A stretch of DNA of 64,000 nt from DATATB01 sp036268995 (GTDB lineage: Bacteria > Planctomycetota > Planctomycetia > Pirellulales > PNKZ01), in contig DATATB010000137.1 in NCBI GenBank assembly GCA_036268995.1, positions 85,757 to 149,756 on the forward strand, read 5' to 3'. The position numbers were made by a program, and so were the translations under genes. Positions within the stretch are counted from its first letter, which is position 1. Each line of letters opens with the position of its first letter. This document shows positions 51,119 through 59,150 of the stretch, one piece after another. A model generated the notes under the pieces. That model searched no databases. It saw only the letters and a list, made by a program, of their open reading frames with translations, and was not told where the DNA came from.

Positions 51119-51619
51119 ATCGAACGGTCACAGAGGATCAACGAACAGATCCGCATCACCCCGATACGCGTGATTGGAGCCGATGGCCAGCAGCTAGGAA
51201 TTCTGCCCACCGAACAGGCGCTGACCGCCGCGCGCGAAGCGGACCTGGACCTGGTGGAGGTGGCCCCCAACGAGCGTCCGCCGGTTTGCCGGATCATGGA
51301 TTTCGGCAAATTCAAATATCAGCTCAAGAAGAAAGCGCAAAAGGGGCACACGCACCAGGTCAAGATCAAAGAGATTCGCGTCCGCCCCAAGACCGACGAG
51401 CACGACATCGAGGTCAAGGTCGGTAAGGCGCGCGATTTCCTGACGCACAAGGACAAGGTGGTCGTGTCGGTAATTTTCCGCGGCCGCGAATTGGCCCACG
51501 TGGAAGAAGGCCAAAAGGTCGTCAAGCAGATCATCACCCAACTGGACGACGTGGCCAAAGTCGAGTCGGCGCCCAGCCAGCAAGGCCGCCGCATCGTCTG
51601 CGTGCTCGCGCCGAAGTAG
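51119..51619 (+). CDS. infC: Translation initiation factor IF-3 with AUC start codon
   Basis: A 166-residue IF-3. The N-domain (RINEQIRITPIRVIGADG, near 6-23) and C-domain (IKEIRVRPKTDEHDIEVKV) are typical in order and length. Family proteins begin just before RINEQI. In that place the DNA has AGGAG (51106-51110), eight bases, then ATC at 51119. No ATG, GTG or TTG is in frame near it, so AUC is the likely start, like the AUU of E. coli infC that lets IF-3 limit its own synthesis. The alternative start at 51011 adds a basic, unconserved tail and has no ribosome binding site. rpmI and rplT, the usual partners, do not follow. Confidence 0.93.
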   Translation: MERSQRINEQIRITPIRVIGADGQQLGILPTEQALTAAREADLDLVEVAPNERPPVCRIMDFGKFKYQLKKKAQKGHTHQVKIKEIRVRPKTDEHDIEVKVGKARDFLTHKDKVVVSVIFRGRELAHVEEGQKVVKQIITQLDDVAKVESAPSQQGRRIVCVLAPK

Positions 51620-51690
51620 CAAACCGAGCGCTTTGCCAGGTGCCATGCCCACGCGGTGGGCGCATGGCACCTAATACTTCGTAGCAAACC

Positions 51691-53328
51691 CTACGGGGCC
51701 GGGGTCATCGGTGCCGCCCCTGGTGCACCCATCGGCGGTGCTCCGGGAAAGGGCATCGCGCCGCCTGCCGGCAGCTTGCCGGCGAATCGGCCAAGCAGAG
51801 CCAGGATCGGCGCGAGGGCCGCATTGAAGGCCGCTTCGTCCTTGGCTGCCAGCAGTTGATCCAACACGCCGTCGGCCATTTGCAGCATCATCATGCCTTG
51901 GGGTTTTTGCGCCGCCACGTTGAGCTGCTCCAGGCTCGCCTTGGCAGCGGCAACTTTTTCAGTCCAGCCGTCGACCATCTGCGCCGGCAGCCATTTGCCG
52001 TCGACCCGTTTGAGCTGAACGTCGATGGGCGGCTTGCCTTCGACCGCCACGTTCACCGTGGCACTGTCTCCCTCGGTTTTGGCGGTTGAAACCTTGGCTG
52101 CTTTCAGTTGGGCCAGCGACGGGCCGGCCGGCGCGCCCGCGGCCGGCGGCGCGTCGGCCAGCAGCTTGACGATTTTGCCGCCGGTGCCCGTCAGAAACGC
52201 GGCCGGGTCGAATGTCTTGAGACCTTCGACCGTGCTGATTTCGCTGCCGAGCAGCGTATCGAGCAATTCCATTATCCGGTCCCAGTTCTGGGCCATCTCC
52301 TCTTTGCCGCCCGGCACGGCGGCCAGCATCGGCTGCTTGAGAATCAGTTCGCGTTTGTCCTTGCCGACTTTGACGAGCTTTTTCAGCACCGCAAACGTCT
52401 TGGCCCACAGTTCGGAATCCATCTTGTCACCAAACTGGTTGACCAGGCTTTGAATGTCGGACTGATACTGAGCGGGCAACAGCGGCCAAAGGTTCTGCGG
52501 CTGGTCGATTGCCGCGATCCCTGCTGAAATGCTCCCCTCGGGCGTGGAGGCGTCGGCTGCCGCCGGCTGTGCACTGGCTGTCGGCAAACTGGCCGTCGGT
52601 GGTTCGGCCGCCGGTGGTTCGGCTGGCGGCGGCGTCGCGGCGGGCTCGGCACTGGCGGCGGCCGGCTTGTCGGCCGTGGCTGTCGGCATGGGACTGGCAG
52701 CGCGGGCGGCTGGCGCTGCAAACGGATCCTCGGCCGGCGCCGCGGGCTTTTCGGTTGCGGCTGGAGCGGCAAAAGGATCCGCGGCCGGCTTTTCGTCGGG
52801 GGCAGCAGCCGGAGCGGCTTGCGGCATGGGCAAGGCGGCGGCCGGTGGTGCAGTTGCCGCGGGTACGGAAGCGGCCGCGACTTGTTCGATCGGCGGCCGG
52901 CTCGGCCCGATACCGTAATGCGCCAGACGCCGGGCGTCGCGCTGGCGTGCCAGCGCCATTCGCGCCGGTCCGCGGTAGTTTTCCAAACTGCGCCGAGCTG
53001 TCCCCTGCACGCGCGTCAGTGAAGTGCTGACCTCGGACCAGTGCTCGGGATCGGCCTGCTCGAGTTCGGCCCCGCGGGCGAAATCCCGCTGGGCGTCGGC
53101 CGTGCGTCCCATCTGCCAGGCGCACAGGCCGCGGAAATAGTACGCCCGCGGATCAGCCGCGCCGATTTGGATCAACTGCCCCAGTTCGTTCTGAGTTTCG
53201 ATCAGCCGGCCTGCAAAGTAGCCAGACATGGCCCGGCCCAGCGCGTCGTTGTACGCCGTGTCTTGTGCAGCAGCCATTGCCGGGAACATTGACGCGGCCA
53301 AAAGCATCCAGAAGCAGACGCGTGGCAT
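51691..53328 (-). CDS. Secreted TPR-like protein with Ala/Pro-rich middle
   Basis: A 545-residue protein. A signal peptide (about 1-21, cleavage at AAAQ) is followed by a TPR-like helical segment (about 25-105: AYYFRGLCAWQMGRTADAQRDFARGAE). A low-complexity Ala/Pro-rich region (about 140-270) and a helical C-terminal domain (about 280-545) with no known motif come next. No enzyme residues seen. Probably periplasmic. Followed by a Gly/Pro-rich tail (PGAPPMGAPG). Confidence 0.72.
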   Translation of the reverse strand: MPRVCFWMLLAASMFPAMAAAQDTAYNDALGRAMSGYFAGRLIETQNELGQLIQIGAADPRAYYFRGLCAWQMGRTADAQRDFARGAELEQADPEHWSEVSTSLTRVQGTARRSLENYRGPARMALARQRDARRLAHYGIGPSRPPIEQVAAASVPAATAPPAAALPMPQAAPAAAPDEKPAADPFAAPAATEKPAAPAEDPFAAPAARAASPMPTATADKPAAASAEPAATPPPAEPPAAEPPTASLPTASAQPAAADASTPEGSISAGIAAIDQPQNLWPLLPAQYQSDIQSLVNQFGDKMDSELWAKTFAVLKKLVKVGKDKRELILKQPMLAAVPGGKEEMAQNWDRIMELLDTLLGSEISTVEGLKTFDPAAFLTGTGGKIVKLLADAPPAAGAPAGPSLAQLKAAKVSTAKTEGDSATVNVAVEGKPPIDVQLKRVDGKWLPAQMVDGWTEKVAAAKASLEQLNVAAQKPQGMMMLQMADGVLDQLLAAKDEAAFNAALAPILALLGRFAGKLPAGGAMPFPGAPPMGAPGAAPMTPAP

Positions 53329-53569
53329 GGGGTGAACTCCCTAGGCCTGGGGCGATACTGCGAGCGGCTCGCTCGCAACCCCGCGATCGTACCCTCCCAG
53401 TGACGGGGGCCGCAAGCGCCAGCCGTGGGAGTTGGGGGCGCCTGCTGCCGGTAACGGGTACGGCCAGAAAGCTGCGGATGCAGACGGGTTGACGACCCTA
53501 GAGGCCGGGCGCATGGGTCGGCCGCGATTCAAACAGGCCGGGCGAATCGAGGCGAAATTCCGCCCAAAC

Positions 53570-53818
53570 TCAGTCGCCGACGTAAGGCAGCAGGGCCATG
53601 AAGCGAGCCCGCTTGACCGCTTGGGCCACGGCATTCTGGCTCACGGCGGTGCAGCCGCTTTTGCGGCGGCCGATGAGCTTGCCCTGGCGGCTGGTGAGCT
53701 TGCTCAATAGCTCCAAGTCCTTGTAGTCGACGTACATCGGCCGAGGACGCTTGCCATCGACGAAGATCGGATCCTTCTTCTTCGTGCGGCTGCCTGTCTT
53801 GCTGCGTTTCTTACCCAT
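53570..53818 (-). CDS. rpsR: 30S ribosomal protein S18
   Basis: An 82-residue small basic protein with the S18 core (YKDLELLSKLTSRQGKLIGRR, then an alpha-helical end with AVKRARFMALLPYV). It binds the 16S rRNA platform with S6. It stands alone here; rpsF, ssb and rplI are not adjacent, unlike in many bacteria. Confidence 0.96.
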   Translation of the reverse strand: MGKKRSKTGSRTKKKDPIFVDGKRPRPMYVDYKDLELLSKLTSRQGKLIGRRKSGCTAVSQNAVAQAVKRARFMALLPYVGD

Positions 53819-54248
53819 TGACCTACCAGTTTCGAGCCGGATGCAAAAAATGGACTACCGGCCATGCGGACAGGCCGGGGGGCCACTCATCATAGCGGCT
53901 CGCCGGGTCCTCTCCAAGTGGACCGGCCGCAGGTTTTTTCATGCTACGAAAGCCATCGAACCACGACAAAGACGGATAAAGACAGACAAAGAGATTGAAC
54001 CACGGATTTCACGGATGACACGGATGAAAAAAGGGAGACTTCTGTTCTGATCCGTGCCCATCCGTGAAATCCGTGGTTCCTTCCTGCTCTGCCTACCGCC
54101 GATCGTTGCCTTGCGGGTGGGGTGGTGCATACCTATAGTTCAAAACAGTGGGCGAACTACGCGATGGGGCGGCCCGTAGAACGAAGTCGGCACGTCTGCC
54201 TGCCTCGCGAATCGATTCATCACCCAGCACGTCACACCACGGTCCCCC
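53819..54248. other. Intergenic with a long palindrome; no gene
   Basis: Besides the inverted repeat at 53997-54079 (annotated separately), the stretch before it (about 53959-53995) has a tandem-like phrase AAAGACGGATAAAGACAGAC. The left part is the upstream region of rpsR. A control region for the ABC genes should lie near 54130-54240. Confidence 0.5.
53997..54079. repeat. Long inverted repeat (dispersed element)
   Basis: The arms are GAACCACGGATTTCACGGA (53997-54015), continuing with minor mismatches to 54025, and its reverse complement (54051-54079). About 25 bases separate them. It would fold into a long hairpin. Probably a MITE- or REP-like element. Confidence 0.75.
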
Positions 54249-55181
54249 ATGACGAGCAACATGGCCGCCGCCGAGCCGAGTTTGCGGCCCGATGCGGCGG
54301 CCGGCCAGCCGGTGGTCGAAACCCGGAACCTGACGAAGATCTATCGCGACTTTTGGGGCCGGCAGAAGGTTCGCGCGCTCAAGGCCCTGGACCTGAAGGT
54401 CAACCGGGGCGAAATCTTCGGCCTGCTAGGCCCCAACGGCTCCGGCAAGACCACCACGATCAAGCTGCTGTTGGGTCTGCTGTTTCCCACCGATGGCGAG
54501 GCCTTTGTGCTGGGCCGCAAGGCCTCGGACGTCGGCAAGAACGAGCGGATCGGCTACCTGCCGGAAGAAACCTACTTGTATCGCTTCCTCAACGCCGAGG
54601 AGACTCTCGATTTCTACGGCCGGCTGTTCGACATGCCCGCCAAGCTCCGCCGCCAGCGGGCCGCCGAGCTGATCGAACTGGTCGGGCTGGGCTGGGCCAA
54701 GCGCCGCCAGCTCAAAGAGTATTCCAAGGGCATGACCCGGCGTATCGGCGTGGCCCAGGCCTTGATCAACGATCCCGAACTGGTCGTGCTCGACGAGCCC
54801 ACCACCGGGCTCGATCCGCAAGGCTGCCGCGACATGAAGGATCTGATCCAGAACCTGCGCGCGGCGGGCAAAACGATCATCATGTGCAGCCACCTGCTGC
54901 CCGACGTGCAGGACGTGTGCGATCGGATCGCGATCCTGCATCAAGGCGAGCTAAAAGAACTGGGGCGGGTCGACAGCCTGTTAAAGGTTCACAACGTGAC
55001 CGAAATCCGGGCCACCGGCCTGAGCGAAGCGGCGCAGGCCGAGTTGCGGACGGTGATTGCGCGGCTGGGCGGCGAGGTGAAGTCGATCGGTCATCCCACC
55101 ACCACGCTCGAAGACCTGTTTTTGAAGATCGTGCGCGAAAGCGAACAGCGGCCGGGCCGCCGAGCATCCGCGGACTCCTGA
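54249..55181 (+). CDS. ABC transporter ATPase (CcmA/NatA type)
   Basis: A 310-residue ATPase. Walker A GPNGSGKTTT (about 60-69), Q-loop region GYLPEE, signature YSKGMTRRIGVAQAL (a degenerate LSGGQ, as in this exporter group), Walker B LVVLDEPTTGLDP and H-loop CSHLL. The C-terminal 70 residues form an extra domain (HPTTTLEDLFLKIV). Start at 54249; an ATG five codons later is also possible. First of a three-gene operon. Drives the next permease. Confidence 0.93.
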   Translation: MTSNMAAAEPSLRPDAAAGQPVVETRNLTKIYRDFWGRQKVRALKALDLKVNRGEIFGLLGPNGSGKTTTIKLLLGLLFPTDGEAFVLGRKASDVGKNERIGYLPEETYLYRFLNAEETLDFYGRLFDMPAKLRRQRAAELIELVGLGWAKRRQLKEYSKGMTRRIGVAQALINDPELVVLDEPTTGLDPQGCRDMKDLIQNLRAAGKTIIMCSHLLPDVQDVCDRIAILHQGELKELGRVDSLLKVHNVTEIRATGLSEAAQAELRTVIARLGGEVKSIGHPTTTLEDLFLKIVRESEQRPGRRASADS

Positions 55182-55192
55182 ACCGAGCCGAT

Positions 55193-56986
55193 ATGGTTCT
55201 CGAGACAGAACCGGTACCATTCTCCGATTTTTTCGCCGCATCCCTGCCGTACTGGTTGCAGGGCATGGCGGTGCTCGCGCTGATCTGCCTGGCCGTGGGA
55301 TTCTTGCGGCTGGCCGTGCGATATGGCCCGTCGCGGGCGTTCTGGCGTTTGGCCGAATCCGGCGTCGGCTATGTAACCGACCTGCTGCGCATGTCGCCGC
55401 GCCGCGTACTGGCGCTGGCGCGGCTGACGGTGCAGGAATCGCTGCGGCGCAAGGTGATGGTAGGCTTCGGCCTATTTTTGCTGATCCTGATGTTCGCGCT
55501 CTGGTTCCTGGATGCCGAAAGCCCTGACCCCGCTCCGCTGTATACGAGCTTCGTGATGAACTGCACGTCGCGGCTAGTGCGCGTGATGGCGCTACTACTG
55601 AGCGTGTTCAGCATCCCCGGCGACATCAAGAGCCGCATCATTTTTACGATCGTCACCAAACCGGTCCGAGCCAGCGAACTCGTGGCCGGCCGCATGCTGG
55701 GTTTCGTCGGCATCGGCACGCTGATGCTGGTGCTGATGGGAGGGATCAGTTACTTGTTCGTGATTCGCTCGCTCGATCATACGCACGAGTTCGAGCCAGA
55801 TGCCACGTCCTTGGCCGCGGAAAGCGCCGGCTTGGGCAGCAAGGTGATCGGCACTACCAGCCTGGCACGCAATCATCGACATCACGTGGTATTGGGTGTC
55901 GATGGCGTTCTGGCGACCGACGTGAGCCAAGGCCATTGGCATCCGGTGACGGTGGAAGAGCATAACGGCCACAAGCGGTATGTCGTCGGTCCGCCGCAGG
56001 GGCAGTTTCATGCCCGGGTGCCGCTGTATGGCAAGTTGCGCTTTAAAGACCGCTACGGCGGCGATGCGAAGCGCGGCACCAACGTGGGCAACGAGTGGAC
56101 CTATCGCAGCCACGTGGAAGGCGGCACGCTGGCGGCGGCCATCTGGCACTTCGACGGCCTGCGGCGCGAGGCCTTTCCGCAGGGCTTGCCGATGGACATG
56201 ACCATTCGCGTCTTCCGCACCGAGAAGGGGGACATCGAGCGCGGCATCCTCGGTAGCTTCGTGCTGCGCAATCCGCAGACCGGCCTCACGACCCAGCCGC
56301 AGGATTTTGTGGCCAAGGAATACGTGACCGATCGCCATCTGATTCCCAACCGGCTGCTCGACTCAACTGGCAAGTCGATCGAGCTGTTTGGCGATCTGAT
56401 CACCGACGGCCAGCTCGAAGTGCAGTTGCAATGCCTGCAACGGGGGCAGTTTTTCGGCATGGCGCAGCCCGACGTGTACCTGCTCGAGCATGACGGCTCG
56501 GTGGGTCTCAACTTCGTCAAAGGCTACGTCAGCATCTGGCTGCAAATGGTGCTGATCACGGCGCTGGGCGTGATGTGGAGCACGTTTCTCAACGGCCCGG
56601 TGGCTATGCTGGCCACGGGTGCCTCGCTAGTGGCCGGCTTTTTTCACCACTTTTTTGAGTCCATTGCGACCGGCAAAACGCCCGGCGGTGCCACGTTCGA
56701 ATCGCTGGTGCGCATGGTGCAGCACAAAAACACGGTCATCAAGCTCGAGCCGGGCTGGGGCACGTCGATCGTCAACCTGCTGGACGGTGGCGTGCGGCAC
56801 CTCATGAAGTTGATCACGCAAATGGTGCCCGACATGCGGGCGCTGGGCGATATCGACTACGTCGTGGCCGGTTTCAACGTGCCGGATGGCCAGTTGCTGG
56901 TGCAGGCGGTGACCGTGGCCGCCTATGTGCTGCCGATCTTTTTGCTCGGCTACCTGTTCTTTCGCTTGCGCGAGGTGGCCCAATGA
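55193..56986 (+). CDS. ABC-2-type exporter permease with large periplasmic insert
   Basis: A 597-residue membrane protein. An N-terminal helix near 21-40 is followed by a cytosolic segment (SRAFWRLAESGVGYVTD), then helices near 95-110, 122-142 and 175-195. A hydrophilic insert of about 235 residues (about 205-440) follows, then two or more helices (about 450-490) and a last helix near 575-592. The conserved piece GDIKSRIIFTIVTKPVRASELVAGRMLGF links it to the ABC-2/NosY-type family. Start ATG at 55193, eleven bases after the ATPase stop; the frame open to 54122 is an artefact. The stop overlaps the next start (ATGA). Confidence 0.88.
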   Translation: MVLETEPVPFSDFFAASLPYWLQGMAVLALICLAVGFLRLAVRYGPSRAFWRLAESGVGYVTDLLRMSPRRVLALARLTVQESLRRKVMVGFGLFLLILMFALWFLDAESPDPAPLYTSFVMNCTSRLVRVMALLLSVFSIPGDIKSRIIFTIVTKPVRASELVAGRMLGFVGIGTLMLVLMGGISYLFVIRSLDHTHEFEPDATSLAAESAGLGSKVIGTTSLARNHRHHVVLGVDGVLATDVSQGHWHPVTVEEHNGHKRYVVGPPQGQFHARVPLYGKLRFKDRYGGDAKRGTNVGNEWTYRSHVEGGTLAAAIWHFDGLRREAFPQGLPMDMTIRVFRTEKGDIERGILGSFVLRNPQTGLTTQPQDFVAKEYVTDRHLIPNRLLDSTGKSIELFGDLITDGQLEVQLQCLQRGQFFGMAQPDVYLLEHDGSVGLNFVKGYVSIWLQMVLITALGVMWSTFLNGPVAMLATGASLVAGFFHHFFESIATGKTPGGATFESLVRMVQHKNTVIKLEPGWGTSIVNLLDGGVRHLMKLITQMVPDMRALGDIDYVVAGFNVPDGQLLVQAVTVAAYVLPIFLLGYLFFRLREVAQ

Positions 56987-58581
56987 ATCAGACCGCGTTC
57001 TTTCGCAAGGTCGTGTACCTGGGCTTGATGGCTCTGCTGCTGCTGCCGCTGTATTGGTTGAGCCAGCCCTCGACGACCGCCACTGCCGAGCAGCCGGGCA
57101 GCCCGGGCGGGGCGCTGGCCCAGAAGCGCGAAGAGTTCAAGCTGGGCCAGGCGAGCTTGGGCAAAATCGATCCGGCCGGCGAGACCATCCGCCTGGCGAC
57201 GCTGGGCATGCGCGGCATTGCCGCCAACATCCTGTGGGCCAAGGCCGACGAATACAAAATGAAAGAGGACTGGACCAATCTTTCAGCCACGCTCGAGCAG
57301 ATCGCCTATTTGCAGCCCAACTACATCGGTGTCTGGCAGTTCCAAAGCTGGAACCTGGCGTACAACGTCTCGTACGAGTTCGACGACTACCGCGAGCGCT
57401 ACGCGTGGGTCATCAAGGGGATCGAATTCCTGCAAAAAGGCATCGAGTACAACGCCAACGACCCGCGGCTGATGTCGGGCGTCGGCTGGTTTGCGGCGCA
57501 TAAGATCGGCCGATCGGACGAGCACGTGCAATTTCGCCGGTTGTTTCGCGAGGACGACGATTTTCATCGTCGGCAGAAAATCCAGCAGCGCGACAACTGG
57601 CTGTTCGGCAAGGCGTATTTTCTCGAAGCCCAGCGGGCCGTCGAGCTGGGCGCTACGATGCCGGCCTCATCGTCGCCCGTGTTTTATTCGCGGCCGGCGG
57701 TGGCCGAGAGCAATTACGCCGAGGCGCTCGAAGGCGATCATCGCGAAGCGCTCGACGCGGCCGCGGCGGCCGTAGCGCCGGACTCCGAGTCGGCCGAGCA
57801 GTTCGAAAAACGCGTGGCCGATATCCATAAGCGCTTTCGGCTGGCCATTCCCGCCGCCTGGGAAAACAGCGCGGCCGAATGGCACAAGCTGGGCGACCGC
57901 GATTTTCCGACCGAAGGCACGGCGCCCTATCGCTTGAACGATCGCGACGTGCTCGCCCGCGACCTGGCAGCCGCGCAAGCCGACTTGGAAAAGTTCTCGC
58001 CCGGCGCTCGCGACCGCATCCGGGAGGCGAAGCTCGCGAAATTGCCGGCTGATCGCCGCAAGGCGCTGGACATCCCGCCGCAAGATCGCACTCCAGAGCA
58101 AGATGCCCTGGCAAACCTCGCCGAGGGGGACACGCAAGTCTCGTACGACGAAGTCGCCCAGCAGGCGTCGGCGAGTAACCGGGCTGCGGCCGAAGCGGCG
58201 GCCCGGCGGGCAGCCCAATTGCAGGAGATGCTCAACGAAGTCACGCGTGGGCGGGAGAACGTGAACTTCGACGGCTGGCTCGCGCGCTGCGACGTCGAGC
58301 TGACGGACGACGCGCGTCAGGCCCGCCGCTGGCTGCACGAGGGAAGTATGGACTTTTACGTGCTGGCCGATTTGCCGGCCGCTCGCAGTGCGCTGGAAAA
58401 ATCCTTCCAGCATTGGCGCCACATCCTCGACAAGCAGCCCGAGCTGATCGTCGATCCGACTTCGTTTGCCATGCTCGACGGCATTCACGTCTACGAAGCC
58501 GTGCTCAAGCAGATGGACGAGCCGTTTCCCAAGAAGTTCATCTTGCAAGACATGCTCGAGGCCGAGGCCCGCATGCGGTGA
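56983..58581 (+). CDS. Planctomycete-type TPR-like protein of ABC operon
   Basis: A 532-residue protein anchored by an N-terminal helix (about 11-27). Residues 60-190 contain helical repeats rich in Trp and Tyr (GIAANILWAKADEYKMKEDWTNL, WQFQSWNLAYNVSYEFDDYRERYAWV) resembling TPRs. A charged helical middle is followed by a second helical domain. I know similar proteins beside ABC-2 transporters in planctomycetes, but not a function. Translation is coupled to the permease (ATGA), so it is probably a periplasmic partner of the exporter. Confidence 0.72.
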   Translation: MNQTAFFRKVVYLGLMALLLLPLYWLSQPSTTATAEQPGSPGGALAQKREEFKLGQASLGKIDPAGETIRLATLGMRGIAANILWAKADEYKMKEDWTNLSATLEQIAYLQPNYIGVWQFQSWNLAYNVSYEFDDYRERYAWVIKGIEFLQKGIEYNANDPRLMSGVGWFAAHKIGRSDEHVQFRRLFREDDDFHRRQKIQQRDNWLFGKAYFLEAQRAVELGATMPASSSPVFYSRPAVAESNYAEALEGDHREALDAAAAAVAPDSESAEQFEKRVADIHKRFRLAIPAAWENSAAEWHKLGDRDFPTEGTAPYRLNDRDVLARDLAAAQADLEKFSPGARDRIREAKLAKLPADRRKALDIPPQDRTPEQDALANLAEGDTQVSYDEVAQQASASNRAAAEAAARRAAQLQEMLNEVTRGRENVNFDGWLARCDVELTDDARQARRWLHEGSMDFYVLADLPAARSALEKSFQHWRHILDKQPELIVDPTSFAMLDGIHVYEAVLKQMDEPFPKKFILQDMLEAEARMR

Positions 58582-58628
58582 GCGGCGAGCGATAGTGCAT
58601 TGCCGCAAAAATAAAAAACCCAGGGATT

Positions 58629-58692
58629 GAACAGAAGATCGCAAAGAGCGCGAAGGAATTCTGACCTTCGCGCTCTTTGCAATCTTCTGTTC
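58629..58692. repeat. Long inverted repeat downstream of the ABC operon
   Basis: The arms GAACAGAAGATCGCAAAG... (58629-58656) and the inverted copy (58665-58692) match almost perfectly around an 8-base loop. It may end transcription of the ABC operon and is probably a dispersed element. Confidence 0.75.
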
Positions 58693-58784
58693 ACGCGTCC
58701 TACCGTTGACTGAACGAAGTGCTCCACGGTCCCCTTTACCGCCACTCGTATAATTGATGTAGAAGGCATCAAGGGGGATCGGCT

Positions 58785-59108
58785 ATGAAACGAATCATTG
58801 TCTATCGGAACAAGGACTGTGAGAGGTGCCGGAAGTTCGCGAAAGCAAACAAGTACCTCGATTGGCTGAACCAGGTTGAGTCGTCGACCGAGACTCCGCG
58901 GTGCGGCCCACTGGCGGTGGGCGAGATCGCGGTCGAAGTGATTGAAACCGGCGAGATTTTCAAGGGTGTCGACGCCGTACGGACAATCTGGCGACATATT
59001 CCAGCGTACATGCTGCTATTGCCGCTCCTGAGAATCCCAGCCATCGCCAGGGCGGTTGACCGCGAGAGTCGTGGCTGCTCGGGCACAAGCTGCTCGGTCC
59101 CAAGTTGA
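58785..59108 (+). CDS. DCC-type thioredoxin-fold protein
   Basis: A 107-residue protein starting KRIIVYRNKDCERCRKF. This resembles the DCC1-like/DUF393 group, where a C-x-x-C lies after the first strand. The middle (FKGVDAVRTIWRHIPAYMLLLPLLRIPAIARAVDR) is the usual helical segment of that family. A C-terminal C-x-x-x-x-C (GCSGTSC) adds further thiols. Possibly a thiol-disulfide exchange protein; partner unknown. AAGGGGG lies 13 bases before the ATG. Confidence 0.75.
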   Translation: MKRIIVYRNKDCERCRKFAKANKYLDWLNQVESSTETPRCGPLAVGEIAVEVIETGEIFKGVDAVRTIWRHIPAYMLLLPLLRIPAIARAVDRESRGCSGTSCSVPS

Positions 59109-59150
59109 TCGCCGCGGGGTTTGGTCGCGGCGCTTGCTACCGGCGGGTTG

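Noticed and set aside
54122..55192. Upstream 357 codons of the permease frame
   Set aside because: Overlaps the ABC ATPase in another frame and has no membrane or domain pattern; the true permease start is after the ATPase stop.
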